DNA from: Enterocloster clostridioformis
GTDB taxonomy: Bacteria > Bacillota > Clostridia > Lachnospirales > Lachnospiraceae
Assembly (NCBI RefSeq): GCF_020297485.1
Contig: NZ_JAIWZC010000001.1
Coordinates: 3,286,001 to 3,350,000, forward strand
Length of the DNA stretch: 64,000 nt
Reading direction: 5' to 3'
Shown here: one piece after another, positions 31,745-39,738 of the stretch
Layout of the letters: every line of letters starts with the position of its first letter
How positions within the stretch are numbered: the stretch's first letter is position 1
The notes under the pieces: model-generated
Told to the model about the DNA's origin: nothing
What the model saw: the letters and a program-made list of their open reading frames with translations, nothing else
Database searches by the model: none
Program-made: the position numbers and the translations under genes

Positions 31745-33301
31745 ATGAGCATTTTAAACGTAGAACATTTAAGCCACGGTTTTGGGGACCGGGCTATTTT
31801 TCAGGATGTTTCCTTCCGCCTGTTAAAGGGGGAGCACATTGGCCTGATTGGGGCGAACGGAGAGGGAAAATCCACCTTTATGAACATCATTACCGGCAAG
31901 CTCATGCCTGACGAAGGCAAGGTGGAGTGGGCAAAAAACGTGAGGGCCGGTTATCTGGACCAGCATGCGGTGCTGGAAAAGGGCATGACCATTCGTGATG
32001 TGTTAAAGAGCGCTTTTGCCTTCCTCTTTGAGATGGAAGAACATATGAACCAGATTTGCGATAAGATGGGTGAAGCCGGCGAGGATGAGATGACCGCCAT
32101 GATGGATGAGCTGGGAACCATACAGGATCTTCTCATGGCCCATGATTTTTATATCATTGATTCCAAGGTGGATGAGGTGGGACGCGCCCTTGGCCTGGCT
32201 GACATAGGACTGGACAAGGACGTGACAGAGCTCTCCGGGGGACAGCGCACCAAGGTGCTTTTAGGCAAGCTTCTTCTGGAAAAGCCGGACATTCTGCTGT
32301 TGGACGAGCCTACCAACTATCTGGATGTACAGCACATAGACTGGCTGAAACGCTACTTGCAGGAGTATGAAAATGCCTTCATCCTCATTTCCCATGACAT
32401 ACCCTTCCTCAACAGTGTCATCAACCTGATTTATCATATGGAAAACCAGAGGCTTGACCGCTATGTGGGGGATTATAACAAATTCCAGGAAGTATACGCT
32501 GTAAAGAAGTCCCAGCTGGAGGCCGCCTATAAGCGACAGCAGCAGGAAATAGCGGAGCTGGAGGATTTCGTGGCCAGGAACAAGGCCAGGGTCGCCACCA
32601 GGAACATGGCCATGTCCCGCCAGAAAAAGCTGGATAAGATGGACGTCATTGAACTTGCCAGGGAAAAACCCAGGCCGGAGTTCCATTTTCTGGAAGCCCG
32701 TACTCCCGGTAAATATATCTTTGAGACAAAGGATTTAATTATCGGTTATGACGAGCCGCTGTCGCGTCCTCTCAATCTGGTCATGGAGAGGGGCCAGAAA
32801 ATCGTGCTGGTAGGCGCCAACGGTATCGGCAAGACCACGCTGTTAAAGAGCATACTGGGCCTTACGCCTGCCCTAAGCGGCACCGTGGAGCTGGGCGACT
32901 ACCTGTCCACCGGTTACTTTGAGCAGGAGATGGCTCCCGGCAATACTACCACCTGCCTTCAGGAAATATGGAACGAATTTCCCGCCTATACACAGTACCA
33001 GGTCCGCTCCGCCCTGGCAAAATGCGGCCTGACCACGGAGCACATCGAAAGCCAGGTCAGGGTGCTCAGCGGAGGCGAACAGGCCAAGGTCAGGCTCTGT
33101 AAGCTGATTAACCGCGAATCCAATGTGCTCCTGTTAGACGAGCCCACCAACCACCTGGATGTGGATGCAAAGGATGAACTGAAACGGGCCCTTAAGGAAT
33201 ATAAGGGCAGCATCCTGCTAATCTGCCATGAACCTGAATTTTTTGAGGGATTGGCAACCGATGTGTGGGATTGTAGGGAATGGGCGCTGAGGCTGTCCTA
33301 G
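31745..33301 (+). CDS. ABC-F family ribosome-associated ATPase
   Basis: A 518-residue protein with two ABC ATPase domains and no membrane domain. Walker A sites are GANGEGKST (about 36-44) and GANGIGKTT (about 355-363); signatures are ELSGGQRTK and VLSGGEQAK; Walker B sites are LLLDEPTNYLD and LLLDEPTNHLD. The two domains are joined by the long charged helical linker typical of ABC-F proteins (about 245-320, KKSQLEAAYKRQQQEIAELEDF). ABC-F proteins act at the ribosomal E/P site as translation factors or give antibiotic protection; the subfamily cannot be fixed by eye. It is monocistronic. Confidence 0.92.
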   Translation: MSILNVEHLSHGFGDRAIFQDVSFRLLKGEHIGLIGANGEGKSTFMNIITGKLMPDEGKVEWAKNVRAGYLDQHAVLEKGMTIRDVLKSAFAFLFEMEEHMNQICDKMGEAGEDEMTAMMDELGTIQDLLMAHDFYIIDSKVDEVGRALGLADIGLDKDVTELSGGQRTKVLLGKLLLEKPDILLLDEPTNYLDVQHIDWLKRYLQEYENAFILISHDIPFLNSVINLIYHMENQRLDRYVGDYNKFQEVYAVKKSQLEAAYKRQQQEIAELEDFVARNKARVATRNMAMSRQKKLDKMDVIELAREKPRPEFHFLEARTPGKYIFETKDLIIGYDEPLSRPLNLVMERGQKIVLVGANGIGKTTLLKSILGLTPALSGTVELGDYLSTGYFEQEMAPGNTTTCLQEIWNEFPAYTQYQVRSALAKCGLTTEHIESQVRVLSGGEQAKVRLCKLINRESNVLLLDEPTNHLDVDAKDELKRALKEYKGSILLICHEPEFFEGLATDVWDCREWALRLS

Positions 33302-33778
33302 AGTGTGTCTGAGGTAAAAACAAAAAGCAGGCCATGAAAAGACAAGTGTGGACCAGATAATCCATCCTTACTTCACTCAAAAAGAGACTGCTGCCGATTT
33401 CCAGGTCTCTGAAACCGGAAGGACCGGCCCTGAGCCTGGCAATATTGATTTTCAATATGCAGGTTAAGATTTTGCATGATATTTTTAGGCATATTATAAA
33501 TGATTCCAAAAGACTGGTTTTAGCATGTTTCACACTGCTTTTACCAGTCTTTCTTTTAAAGTTTAACTCCGCCGCAGAAGAACATTCCTGGTATTTTCTC
33601 CTGCCTTGGCTGTATAACATGATTTTACATAGCACATCCTCGCATTCATGCCCCATTTCCTTCCATTCGCGGACAAATTCCACACTTCTCCCCGATCAAT
33701 GCTATAATGGAACCATCAGTACTGAGTACAGCGGCATACCGGGAAACCGCATCATTCTCACTGAAAGGAGCTGCACCC
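33302..33778. other. 477-base gap without a convincing gene
   Basis: Reading frames here show no family features and no ribosome sites. Near the right end, TGCTATAAT (33700-33708) is an extended -10 element about 70 bases before the LCP gene and probably marks its promoter. No clear terminator for the ABC-F gene was found. Confidence 0.5.
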
Positions 33779-34831
33779 ATGAAGCTTAACTGGAAAACCA
33801 TATTAAAAAGGACAGGTATCATACTGCTGTCCACACTGCTCTTTGCCCTGTGCTCCGGCCTTCTCTACATCACAAAGATGGCCGGCTCCATCCACATTAC
33901 ACGGCCGGAGGACGAACCGGAACTGGCCTCTGCCATGACCAATGAAAACCTGGACACAGAAACCCGGGAAAAACTGGGCGGATACTGGACCATTGCTGTC
34001 TTTGGCGTGGACAGCCGCAACGGGAAGCTTGGAAAAGATAATAATGCCGACGTACAGATGCTGTGCTCCATCAACAGAGACACAGGTGAAATACGCCTTG
34101 TATCATTATACCGCGACACCCTCCTGATGAATGACACCGCAAACAACGGATACGGAAAGCTGAACCAATCCTACTTTCTCCAGGGCCCATCCGGCAATAT
34201 CTCAGCCATCAACACCAACCTGGACATGAAGGTGGAGGACTTTGTATCCTTTAACTGGAACAGCGCGGCTGATGCCATCAACCTTCTGGGCGGCGTGGAC
34301 ATAGAGCTGTCCAAGGCGGAATTCTATTATATCAATGCCTTCATCACGGAGACTGTGGACACCACAGGAATCCCCTCCACCCATCTGGACGGGCCCGGCA
34401 TGCAGCATCTGGACGGTGTTCAGGCTGTTGCCTATATGCGCCTGAGACAGATGGACACTGATTTTAAGAGGACCGAACGGCAGCGGTCTGTCACTCAGCA
34501 GGTCTTTGACAAGGCCAGAAAGGCAGATATCGCCACCCTGATTCAGGTATTCCATACAGTTGCGCCTCAAATCATGACCAGCATAAGTGAGGAAGAGTTT
34601 ATGGAAATTGCATATAATATTAAAGATTATCACATCAGCGGTACGGCCGGATTTCCTTTTGAACAGACCACCGCAAACCTGGGCAAGATAGGCAGCGTGG
34701 TCATTCCCAGCACGCTGGAATCCAATGTGGAAGAACTGCACCGTTTCCTGTACGGCAATGATACCTACATCTGCTCCGGTCAGGTTCAGGACATCAGCAG
34801 AGAAATCATAAAACGTGCTGTGAAAAATTAA
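33779..34831 (+). CDS. LytR-CpsA-Psr (LCP) family protein
   Basis: A 350-residue membrane-anchored transferase that attaches anionic polymers from lipid carriers to peptidoglycan. After one helix (about 11-32) comes the LCP domain (about 70-250), with GVDSRNGKLGKDNNADVQM, the arginine-containing strand LVSLYRDTLL, INLLGGVDIEL, and the C-terminal AYMRLRQMDTDFKRTERQ, all usual catalytic and pyrophosphate-contact segments. The ATG at 33779 follows AAAGGAG by 8 bases. It is followed after 12 bases by a LytTR response regulator and its kinase, suggesting a wall-polymer unit controlled in place. Confidence 0.92.
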   Translation: MKLNWKTILKRTGIILLSTLLFALCSGLLYITKMAGSIHITRPEDEPELASAMTNENLDTETREKLGGYWTIAVFGVDSRNGKLGKDNNADVQMLCSINRDTGEIRLVSLYRDTLLMNDTANNGYGKLNQSYFLQGPSGNISAINTNLDMKVEDFVSFNWNSAADAINLLGGVDIELSKAEFYYINAFITETVDTTGIPSTHLDGPGMQHLDGVQAVAYMRLRQMDTDFKRTERQRSVTQQVFDKARKADIATLIQVFHTVAPQIMTSISEEEFMEIAYNIKDYHISGTAGFPFEQTTANLGKIGSVVIPSTLESNVEELHRFLYGNDTYICSGQVQDISREIIKRAVKN

Positions 34832-34843
34832 GGAGATATGAGT

Positions 34844-35563
34844 ATGATACGAATTGCTGTCTGTGACGATGAGCGCTGCTTTACAGAGCAGATTGACCAT
34901 ATTATCGCATATCATGCCAGGGACATTACCCCGCCCCCGGAAACAGTCCTTTACACCAGCAGCGGCCAGCTGCTTTACGATGTGGAGGAGGGCGCCCACT
35001 TTGACCTTCTGCTGCTGGATATTGAAATGCCGGAAAAGGACGGGATGTGCCTGGCCGCATCTCTGCGCCGCCATCTTCCCATGGCCCTGATTATTTTCAT
35101 CACCTCCCACACCCAGTACGCGGTAAAGGCATATGAACTGTCTGTTTTCCGCTACATTCCCAAGTCTGAGATGGAAACCTGCCTGCCCCTGGCCCTTAAG
35201 GATGCCTGCCGGATTTTAAAGCAAAGCTCTTCAGATACTTATATCATCGAATCAGCCAGGCGGATTCAGAAAATAGCCGTGGAGGATATCATCTATGTCT
35301 ATAAGCAGCAGAAATATTCCGTAATAGCCGCAAAAGCCGTGGAGATTCCTGTGCGAAAACCACTGGCCCAGGTACTGGAGGAGCTGGACCATACAGGCAG
35401 TTTTCTCATGGTGGAACGGGGCTATATCGTGAACCTGTTTCATGTGGAGAAACTGGAGGGCGAACAGATTTACCTGGACAACGGCTCTGCCCTTCCGGTC
35501 AGCCGGAACCGCCTTAAGGAAACCCGTGAAGCCATAACAAAGTATTGGAGGAAAATGCTATGA
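34844..35563 (+). CDS. LytTR-family response regulator
   Basis: A 239-residue regulator. The receiver domain (1-120) has the acidic pocket CDDE and the phospho-acceptor in LLLLDIEMPEKDG (Asp about 60), with the lysine region FRYIPKSE. The LytTR DNA-binding domain follows (about 140-235), with RRIQKIAVEDIIYVYKQQKYSVI and the late segment RGYIVNLFHVEKLE. The ATG at 34844 is preferred to the one two codons earlier by its 8-base distance from AAGGAG. It overlaps the kinase gene by 4 bases. LytTR regulators often control wall genes, bacteriocins or quorum responses. Confidence 0.93.
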   Translation: MIRIAVCDDERCFTEQIDHIIAYHARDITPPPETVLYTSSGQLLYDVEEGAHFDLLLLDIEMPEKDGMCLAASLRRHLPMALIIFITSHTQYAVKAYELSVFRYIPKSEMETCLPLALKDACRILKQSSSDTYIIESARRIQKIAVEDIIYVYKQQKYSVIAAKAVEIPVRKPLAQVLEELDHTGSFLMVERGYIVNLFHVEKLEGEQIYLDNGSALPVSRNRLKETREAITKYWRKML

Positions 35564-36885
35564 CCATGAACCACTGGTATCAGTCCATGTACCAGATGTT
35601 TGAATTATGTTCAGACTTCATTGAAGCGTGGCTCTGCTATGGCTTCGTGGGGCTGTTCCTGCCGGATCGGCTCCGTGGAAAGGTGCCGTTTTTTATCCTG
35701 TCCCTGGTCCTGGTGGGCTCTGTCCGGGCCATGGATATACTGGGCATGGACCCTATGATATCCACTCTTTGGTTTGTATTTTATATCTGTATGACCACGG
35801 TGGTGCTGTTCCAGGTGAATCTGTTTTATGCCGTATCCCTTGTAAGCTTTTATATCCTGTGCCTCTATGTGATCAATTATTTCTGTATGTCCGTTATGGG
35901 GGTCATTGCCGGCAACCGTCAGTTTGCGCAGTTCATTCTGAGCCAGTTGTCCCTGCTTCGCTGTATTTATCTGGCTGCGGATACCGCGCTCCTGCTTTTA
36001 TTATATATGCTTATCAGACACGCCTTTAAGGGCGGGCTGCTCTACAGTCCGCGGATGCTGTTCGCCATTTCCCTACTGGGCATCCTGGGTATTACCTTCC
36101 TGTCAGCGGTCACCCTTCAGGATATTTCCGTGATTACCCTGTTCAGCTGGAGCCTGTGCCTTATCATGGTGCTGTGCTTTATCTTCCTCCTGCTCTTTTA
36201 TTCTAATTACATGAAAGAGCATGAGCTCAGAAGCATCCTTGAACTGAAGGACCAGATGGTACGCCAGGAATATGAGATGGTCAAACAGCTGCAAAAGGAA
36301 CAACAGTCCCTTTCCCATGACATGAAGAACCATCTTCTGGTCATGGATACCATGCTGAAGGAGGAAAAATACCAGGAAGCCCGGAATTATATCGGCCAGC
36401 TGGGCATTCCCCTGGAGCGCCTGGCTCCCTCCATTTGGACCGGCACTTCTACCCTGGATGTGCTTTTAAATCATACCAGAAACCGCTGCGGCCAGTCCCA
36501 TATAACCTTTACCGTACAGGCGGACGCCGTTGATTTGCGCCCCATGAAGGACCAGGATATATGCAGTCTCTTTGCCAACCTCCTTGACAATGCCTATGAA
36601 GCCGCCCGCGCCATGCCGGATGGGCAGGGCTGGATTCTCTTTAAGATGAGAAAGGCCAGGGAAATGCTCTTCATAGACCTGTCCAACCCATCGCCGGAGC
36701 CACCCCGCGTAAAAAACGGCGCCATAATCTCCCGCAAGCAGGACGGACGGCTTCACGGCCTGGGTCTTAACAGGGCATCTGCCACCGCGCGGGAGTACGG
36801 CGGACAGCTTACCTATGGATATGACGGCGGCGTGTTCACAGCCAGCATAAGTTTTCTGGGAGGAGTTAAGGGAAAGGCCAAATAA
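35560..36885 (+). CDS. GHKL sensor histidine kinase, AgrC/NatK type
   Basis: A 441-residue sensor with six or seven hydrophobic helices in the first ~220 residues and no large outside domain, as in AgrC-like peptide sensors. A coiled region (about 225-255) leads to the phospho-acceptor SHDMKNHLLVMDTM (His about 260). The ATPase domain has LFANLLDNAYEAARAM and GLGLNRASATAREYGG. It starts inside the stop codon of the response regulator (ATGA). No peptide-precursor gene like agrD is visible beside it, so the signal is unknown. Confidence 0.9.
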   Translation: MTMNHWYQSMYQMFELCSDFIEAWLCYGFVGLFLPDRLRGKVPFFILSLVLVGSVRAMDILGMDPMISTLWFVFYICMTTVVLFQVNLFYAVSLVSFYILCLYVINYFCMSVMGVIAGNRQFAQFILSQLSLLRCIYLAADTALLLLLYMLIRHAFKGGLLYSPRMLFAISLLGILGITFLSAVTLQDISVITLFSWSLCLIMVLCFIFLLLFYSNYMKEHELRSILELKDQMVRQEYEMVKQLQKEQQSLSHDMKNHLLVMDTMLKEEKYQEARNYIGQLGIPLERLAPSIWTGTSTLDVLLNHTRNRCGQSHITFTVQADAVDLRPMKDQDICSLFANLLDNAYEAARAMPDGQGWILFKMRKAREMLFIDLSNPSPEPPRVKNGAIISRKQDGRLHGLGLNRASATAREYGGQLTYGYDGGVFTASISFLGGVKGKAK

Positions 36886-36918
36886 AAAATGACCCTATTC
36901 ATACATAAGGTCATTTTT
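36884..36918. terminator. Bidirectional terminator between the GHKL kinase and the DUF6465 gene
   Basis: AAAAAATGACC pairs with GGTCATTTTT around a 14-base loop; A-run on one side and T-run on the other serve both converging genes. Confidence 0.8.
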
Positions 36919-36923
36919 ACATT

Positions 36924-37292
36924 CTACAGTTGGATTCTGAAATCGTCTGAACCCTCGCCGTTTACCACATAATAGGCTGCATTCTGCTCCGGTGATATGT
37001 ACAGCTCGATGGACTTGATTACGGTTCCCGGATGAGTCATACCGTATTCCTTCTCTGCCTGCGCCAGCACATCCTTTGCCGCTACCTGCCTGCCGCCAAA
37101 CTCCACTACCACGCTCTTCTCAATCTCCGGCTTTGCAACCTCTTTCACAGCTGCCGCGGTCTCTTTCACTTCTTCCTTAACCACAGGCTCAGCTGCCTTC
37201 TTAACATCTTCTGCTTTCTTAACCTCTGCTGTCCTGGTCAGCGCGGCGCCTGCCTGTGCTGCCGCAGCCATAGTCCTCTTAGGTCTTGCCAT
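36924..37292 (-). CDS. DUF6465-type small protein
   Basis: A 122-residue protein in two parts. The N-terminal ~60 residues are low-complexity Ala/Lys/Glu/Val repeats (KKAEDVKKAAEPVVKEEVKE) resembling a lysine-rich, nucleic-acid- or surface-binding tail. The C-terminal ~60 residues form a conserved domain, VVEFGGRQVAAKDVLAQAEKEYGM followed by IKSIELYISPEQNAAYYVVNGE, seen in many Lachnospiraceae and named DUF6465. Function unknown. An AGGGAGGAAC lies upstream of the ATG. It is monocistronic. Confidence 0.75.
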   Translation of the reverse strand: MARPKRTMAAAAQAGAALTRTAEVKKAEDVKKAAEPVVKEEVKETAAAVKEVAKPEIEKSVVVEFGGRQVAAKDVLAQAEKEYGMTHPGTVIKSIELYISPEQNAAYYVVNGEGSDDFRIQL

Positions 37293-37439
37293 GTTAGTTC
37301 CTCCCTATTTCAATCCGATTTCCAGTGTCAATGGGGATTATACGGCAGCCCCCTTTTTTTGTCAATGTCACGGATATGGAAAATAAACCGCTAAACAATG
37401 ACCTTTATGGAAATTTTTCAGGCATACACTGACAGATTG

Positions 37440-38264
37440 TCATACTTCTTTATGGCATTTGCCACATTCCTGTGCGGAAATCAGTTTCCGGGCCCTGTCC
37501 GGGAACCAGGCAAAGGCTCCCGACGACGGAACCATGGCAAATTCCATCCTTTTCCCGCCGGACGGATGTGGAAATGCCAGCCTGCGGGCGCACAGGGCCA
37601 GAGGCTGGCGTCCATCCCCAAATCCCGTTTTTTTCCTTGCTCTGTCCACAGTCCCGGCTGTGGATTTTGTGGATAACCCGCCTCCATATCGTCCATCCCC
37701 GTACAAGGGAGTTGCGTGTCCGGCAAATTGTACCCTTATCTGGTGGTGTCTTCCTGTAAGCAGCTCTATATCTATTAAGGATAACATCTGATCCTGTTTT
37801 CCGGGGTTGTTGATAACCTCCAGGACCCGGTAATTAAGAACCGCCTTTTTGCCGTTTTCATCAGACTTATCCACAATCTTTGATGTGTTGTTTTCCTTGC
37901 AGTGGCGCAGATAATCCACATATGTCCCCTGTTTATCCACAGGTTTTCCACAAACCACCGCCAGGTATGATTTTTCCATTTTTCCGGCCTGCAAAGAGGC
38001 GCTTAATGATGCTGTGGATTTCTGGTTCAGTCCATATACCATAATTCCCTCCACCGGCTTATCCAGTCTGTGGATAACCCCCACATAGGGCGGCTGGGCT
38101 GTTGATGCTCCCTGTGGACGGCTGTGGATATCTTGTGGATTATGTAGATAGCGGCGTATCTCACTTACCATATCCGGCGCAAATCCCCTGGATACCTGGG
38201 ACTCCAATCCCGCCGGTTTTTGCACTACTATAATATCTTTATCTTCATATAATATTGGTATCAT
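37440..38264 (-). CDS. RluA-family 23S rRNA pseudouridine synthase
   Basis: A 274-residue pseudouridine synthase. The catalytic aspartate is in GVIHRLDKPVEGIMVYG (about 62-78); other family motifs are YLAVVCG and TGRHHQIRVQFA, then GDGRYG. There is no N-terminal S4 domain, so it belongs with the short RluA/YlyB-like forms. The C-terminal part (CARRLAFPHP) is normal. Odd feature: the gene contains at least four perfect DnaA-box 9-mers in different reading phases (separate entry). Confidence 0.9.
   Translation of the reverse strand: MIPILYEDKDIIVVQKPAGLESQVSRGFAPDMVSEIRRYLHNPQDIHSRPQGASTAQPPYVGVIHRLDKPVEGIMVYGLNQKSTASLSASLQAGKMEKSYLAVVCGKPVDKQGTYVDYLRHCKENNTSKIVDKSDENGKKAVLNYRVLEVINNPGKQDQMLSLIDIELLTGRHHQIRVQFAGHATPLYGDGRYGGGLSTKSTAGTVDRARKKTGFGDGRQPLALCARRLAFPHPSGGKRMEFAMVPSSGAFAWFPDRARKLISAQECGKCHKEV
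37668..38142. repeat. Cluster of DnaA-box-like 9-mers inside the pseudouridine synthase gene
   Basis: Perfect TTATCCACA boxes occur at 37867-37875 and 37933-37941 on the plus strand and at 37668-37676 and 38069-38077 on the minus strand. One-mismatch copies are at 37912-37920, 37944-37952, 38123-38131 and 38134-38142. By chance about half a perfect box is expected in 64 kb counting both strands. The boxes encode different peptides (VDK, VIHR and LST), so protein sequence alone does not explain them. Confidence 0.65.
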
Positions 38265-38402
38265 ACCTCGACCTCGCTTATCCGTCTGTTTCCTGTACAG
38301 ATGATTCTAAAGAAACGCTTTTGTTTATACCATGATTCTCCCTACGCACGGTTGATTATATTCAGAAATTAGTTTTATACTCAAAGTAATTCTTAAAAAG
38401 TA

Positions 38403-38466
38403 TTGCATATTTCTGGTCTTAGGTGTATAGTATATAATACAAACATATGTAGTATTCAAAACTACA
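38403..38466 (+). promoter_or_regulatory. Promoter and inverted repeat before the hemolysin III-family gene
   Basis: TTGCAT (38403-38408), 17-base spacer and TATAGT (38426-38431). Downstream, TGTAGT (38448-38453) and ACTACA (38461-38466) form an inverted repeat in the leader that could be an operator or small hairpin. Confidence 0.6.
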
Positions 38467-38521
38467 TTTCAGGGTTTCGATTAAAGTGAACTGTATTTTC
38501 AATAAAAGGAGGCTGGATACT

Positions 38522-39193
38522 ATGACAGCAAAATTAAAACATGGGATCACCAAGGTTAAGGATCCCGGAAGCGCATTAACCCACTTCATCGCTATGATTC
38601 TGGCCATCATCGCAGCCATGCCGCTGCTCTCAAAGGCAGGACATGATTCCGGACATATGCACATCAGCGCGCTGGCGGTTTTTATACTGAGCATGATTGG
38701 TCTTTATGCGGCCAGCACCATATACCATACCCTGGATATCTCCCCTAAGATTAATAAGCTGCTCCGCAAGATAGACCATATGATGATTTTCATTTTGATA
38801 GCAGGCACTTATACTCCGGTATGCATGATTGTCCTGGGCGACAAAACCGGCTGGACCATGCTGACGCTGGTGTGGGGTATTGCTATTGTGGGTATCCTCA
38901 TCAACGCACTGTGGATTACATGCCCCAAATGGTTCTCGTCCCTGATTTACATTGCCATGGGCTGGGTGTGCATACTGGCTATAACCAAAATATTAAGCTC
39001 CATGCCCAGAGCAGGCTTTATGTGGCTCCTGGCAGGCGGTATCATCTATACGGCCGGCGGTATCATCTACGCCATGAAGCTTCCATTCTTCAACTCCCGC
39101 CACCGGTATTTTGGTTCCCATGAGATTTTCCATCTCTTTGTTATGGGCGGAAGCCTCTGCCACTATGTGATGATGTACCGCTTTGTGGCATAA
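38522..39193 (+). CDS. Hemolysin III/PAQR-family membrane protein
   Basis: A 223-residue protein with seven hydrophobic helices of the hemolysin III (YqfA, COG1272) family, related to the PAQR hydrolases. The conserved polar residues are in GLYAASTIYHTLDISPK (about 70-85), KIDHMMIFILIAGTYTP (about 95-112) and SHEIFHLFVMGGSLCHY near the C-terminus; the histidines would bind a metal. GGAGG lies 11 bases before the ATG. The last 53 bases overlap the convergent GIY-YIG gene. Despite the name, haemolytic activity is not implied. Confidence 0.9.
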   Translation: MTAKLKHGITKVKDPGSALTHFIAMILAIIAAMPLLSKAGHDSGHMHISALAVFILSMIGLYAASTIYHTLDISPKINKLLRKIDHMMIFILIAGTYTPVCMIVLGDKTGWTMLTLVWGIAIVGILINALWITCPKWFSSLIYIAMGWVCILAITKILSSMPRAGFMWLLAGGIIYTAGGIIYAMKLPFFNSRHRYFGSHEIFHLFVMGGSLCHYVMMYRFVA

Positions 39194-39455
39194 GGCAGCC
39201 TGCCCTCAGGGGACTTGTCTCCCTTATCAGATGTTCCTTCTGCGTCCTGCTCATATGTTTAATGGCATATTCCCTGCGCATGGCCTCCTGCTTTGTCTCA
39301 AAGGCCTCATAATAGGACAGCACCACCGGACGTCTGGGTCTGGTATACTTAGCTCCTTTACCCTGGTTATGGGCCTTCAGACGCTTGTCCAGGTCATTGG
39401 TCCAGCCGCAGTAATACGTTCCGTCCGCACAGGTGAGGATATAGGTGTAATTCAT
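39141..39455 (-). CDS. GIY-YIG nuclease-domain protein (UPF0213 type)
   Basis: A 104-residue protein with a single GIY-YIG domain: YTYILTCADGTYYCGWTNDLDKRLKAHNQGKGAKYTR, with the YIL...YYCG core and the catalytic Arg and later Glu (YYEAFETKQEAMRREYAIK). It resembles small YhbQ/UPF0213 proteins, presumed structure-specific nucleases of unclear function. The ATG at 39455 follows AAGGAAGGGA. Its C-terminal 17 codons are read from the opposite strand of the hemolysin III-family gene end; they contain low-complexity sequence. Confidence 0.88.
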   Translation of the reverse strand: MNYTYILTCADGTYYCGWTNDLDKRLKAHNQGKGAKYTRPRRPVVLSYYEAFETKQEAMRREYAIKHMSRTQKEHLIRETSPLRAGCLMPQSGTSSHSGRGFRP

Positions 39456-39497
39456 GGATATCCCTTCCTTCCCGGTAATCAAACTCCTGACAGCAAT

Positions 39498-39527
39498 AAA
39501 AGGGCGTCCCTTTAAGGGAATGCCCTC
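39498..39527 (-). terminator. Hairpin terminator downstream of the TPM operon
   Basis: GGGCGTCCCTT pairs imperfectly with AAGGGAATGCCC. On the minus strand it is followed by TTTTATT. It is well placed to end the long leftward operon, although 210 bases separate it from the TPM stop. The stretch between (39528-39738) holds nothing I recognise. Confidence 0.65.
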
Positions 39528-39738
39528 TCTGTTTCATTTTATCAGATAATGCCGGCTATGTAAACGGTAATAACGCTTGCAACACGTCATCACCGCCCAG
39601 GTTGCCCTGTAATCTATGATTAAAGCACCAGCTGGATGCGCGGCACAACCAGATAGAAGGTATTTTTCTGAACCACATCTATATCTTATTATATCGCGCA
39701 TACCCTTAAAATGTGCATAAAACACATTTATTATTCCT

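Noticed and set aside
33445..33789. Open frame of 115 codons before the LCP gene
   Set aside because: No ribosome site, odd composition, and it runs through the extended -10 element and into the LCP start.
37668..38142. Possible replication origin
   Set aside because: DnaA boxes are dense, but dnaA, dnaN, recF and an AT-rich unwinding region are absent, so I report a box cluster and not oriC.
39534..39725. 63-codon frame between the GIY-YIG and TPM genes
   Set aside because: Cys/Arg/Tyr-rich translation without ribosome site; the stretch holds the operon's terminator region.
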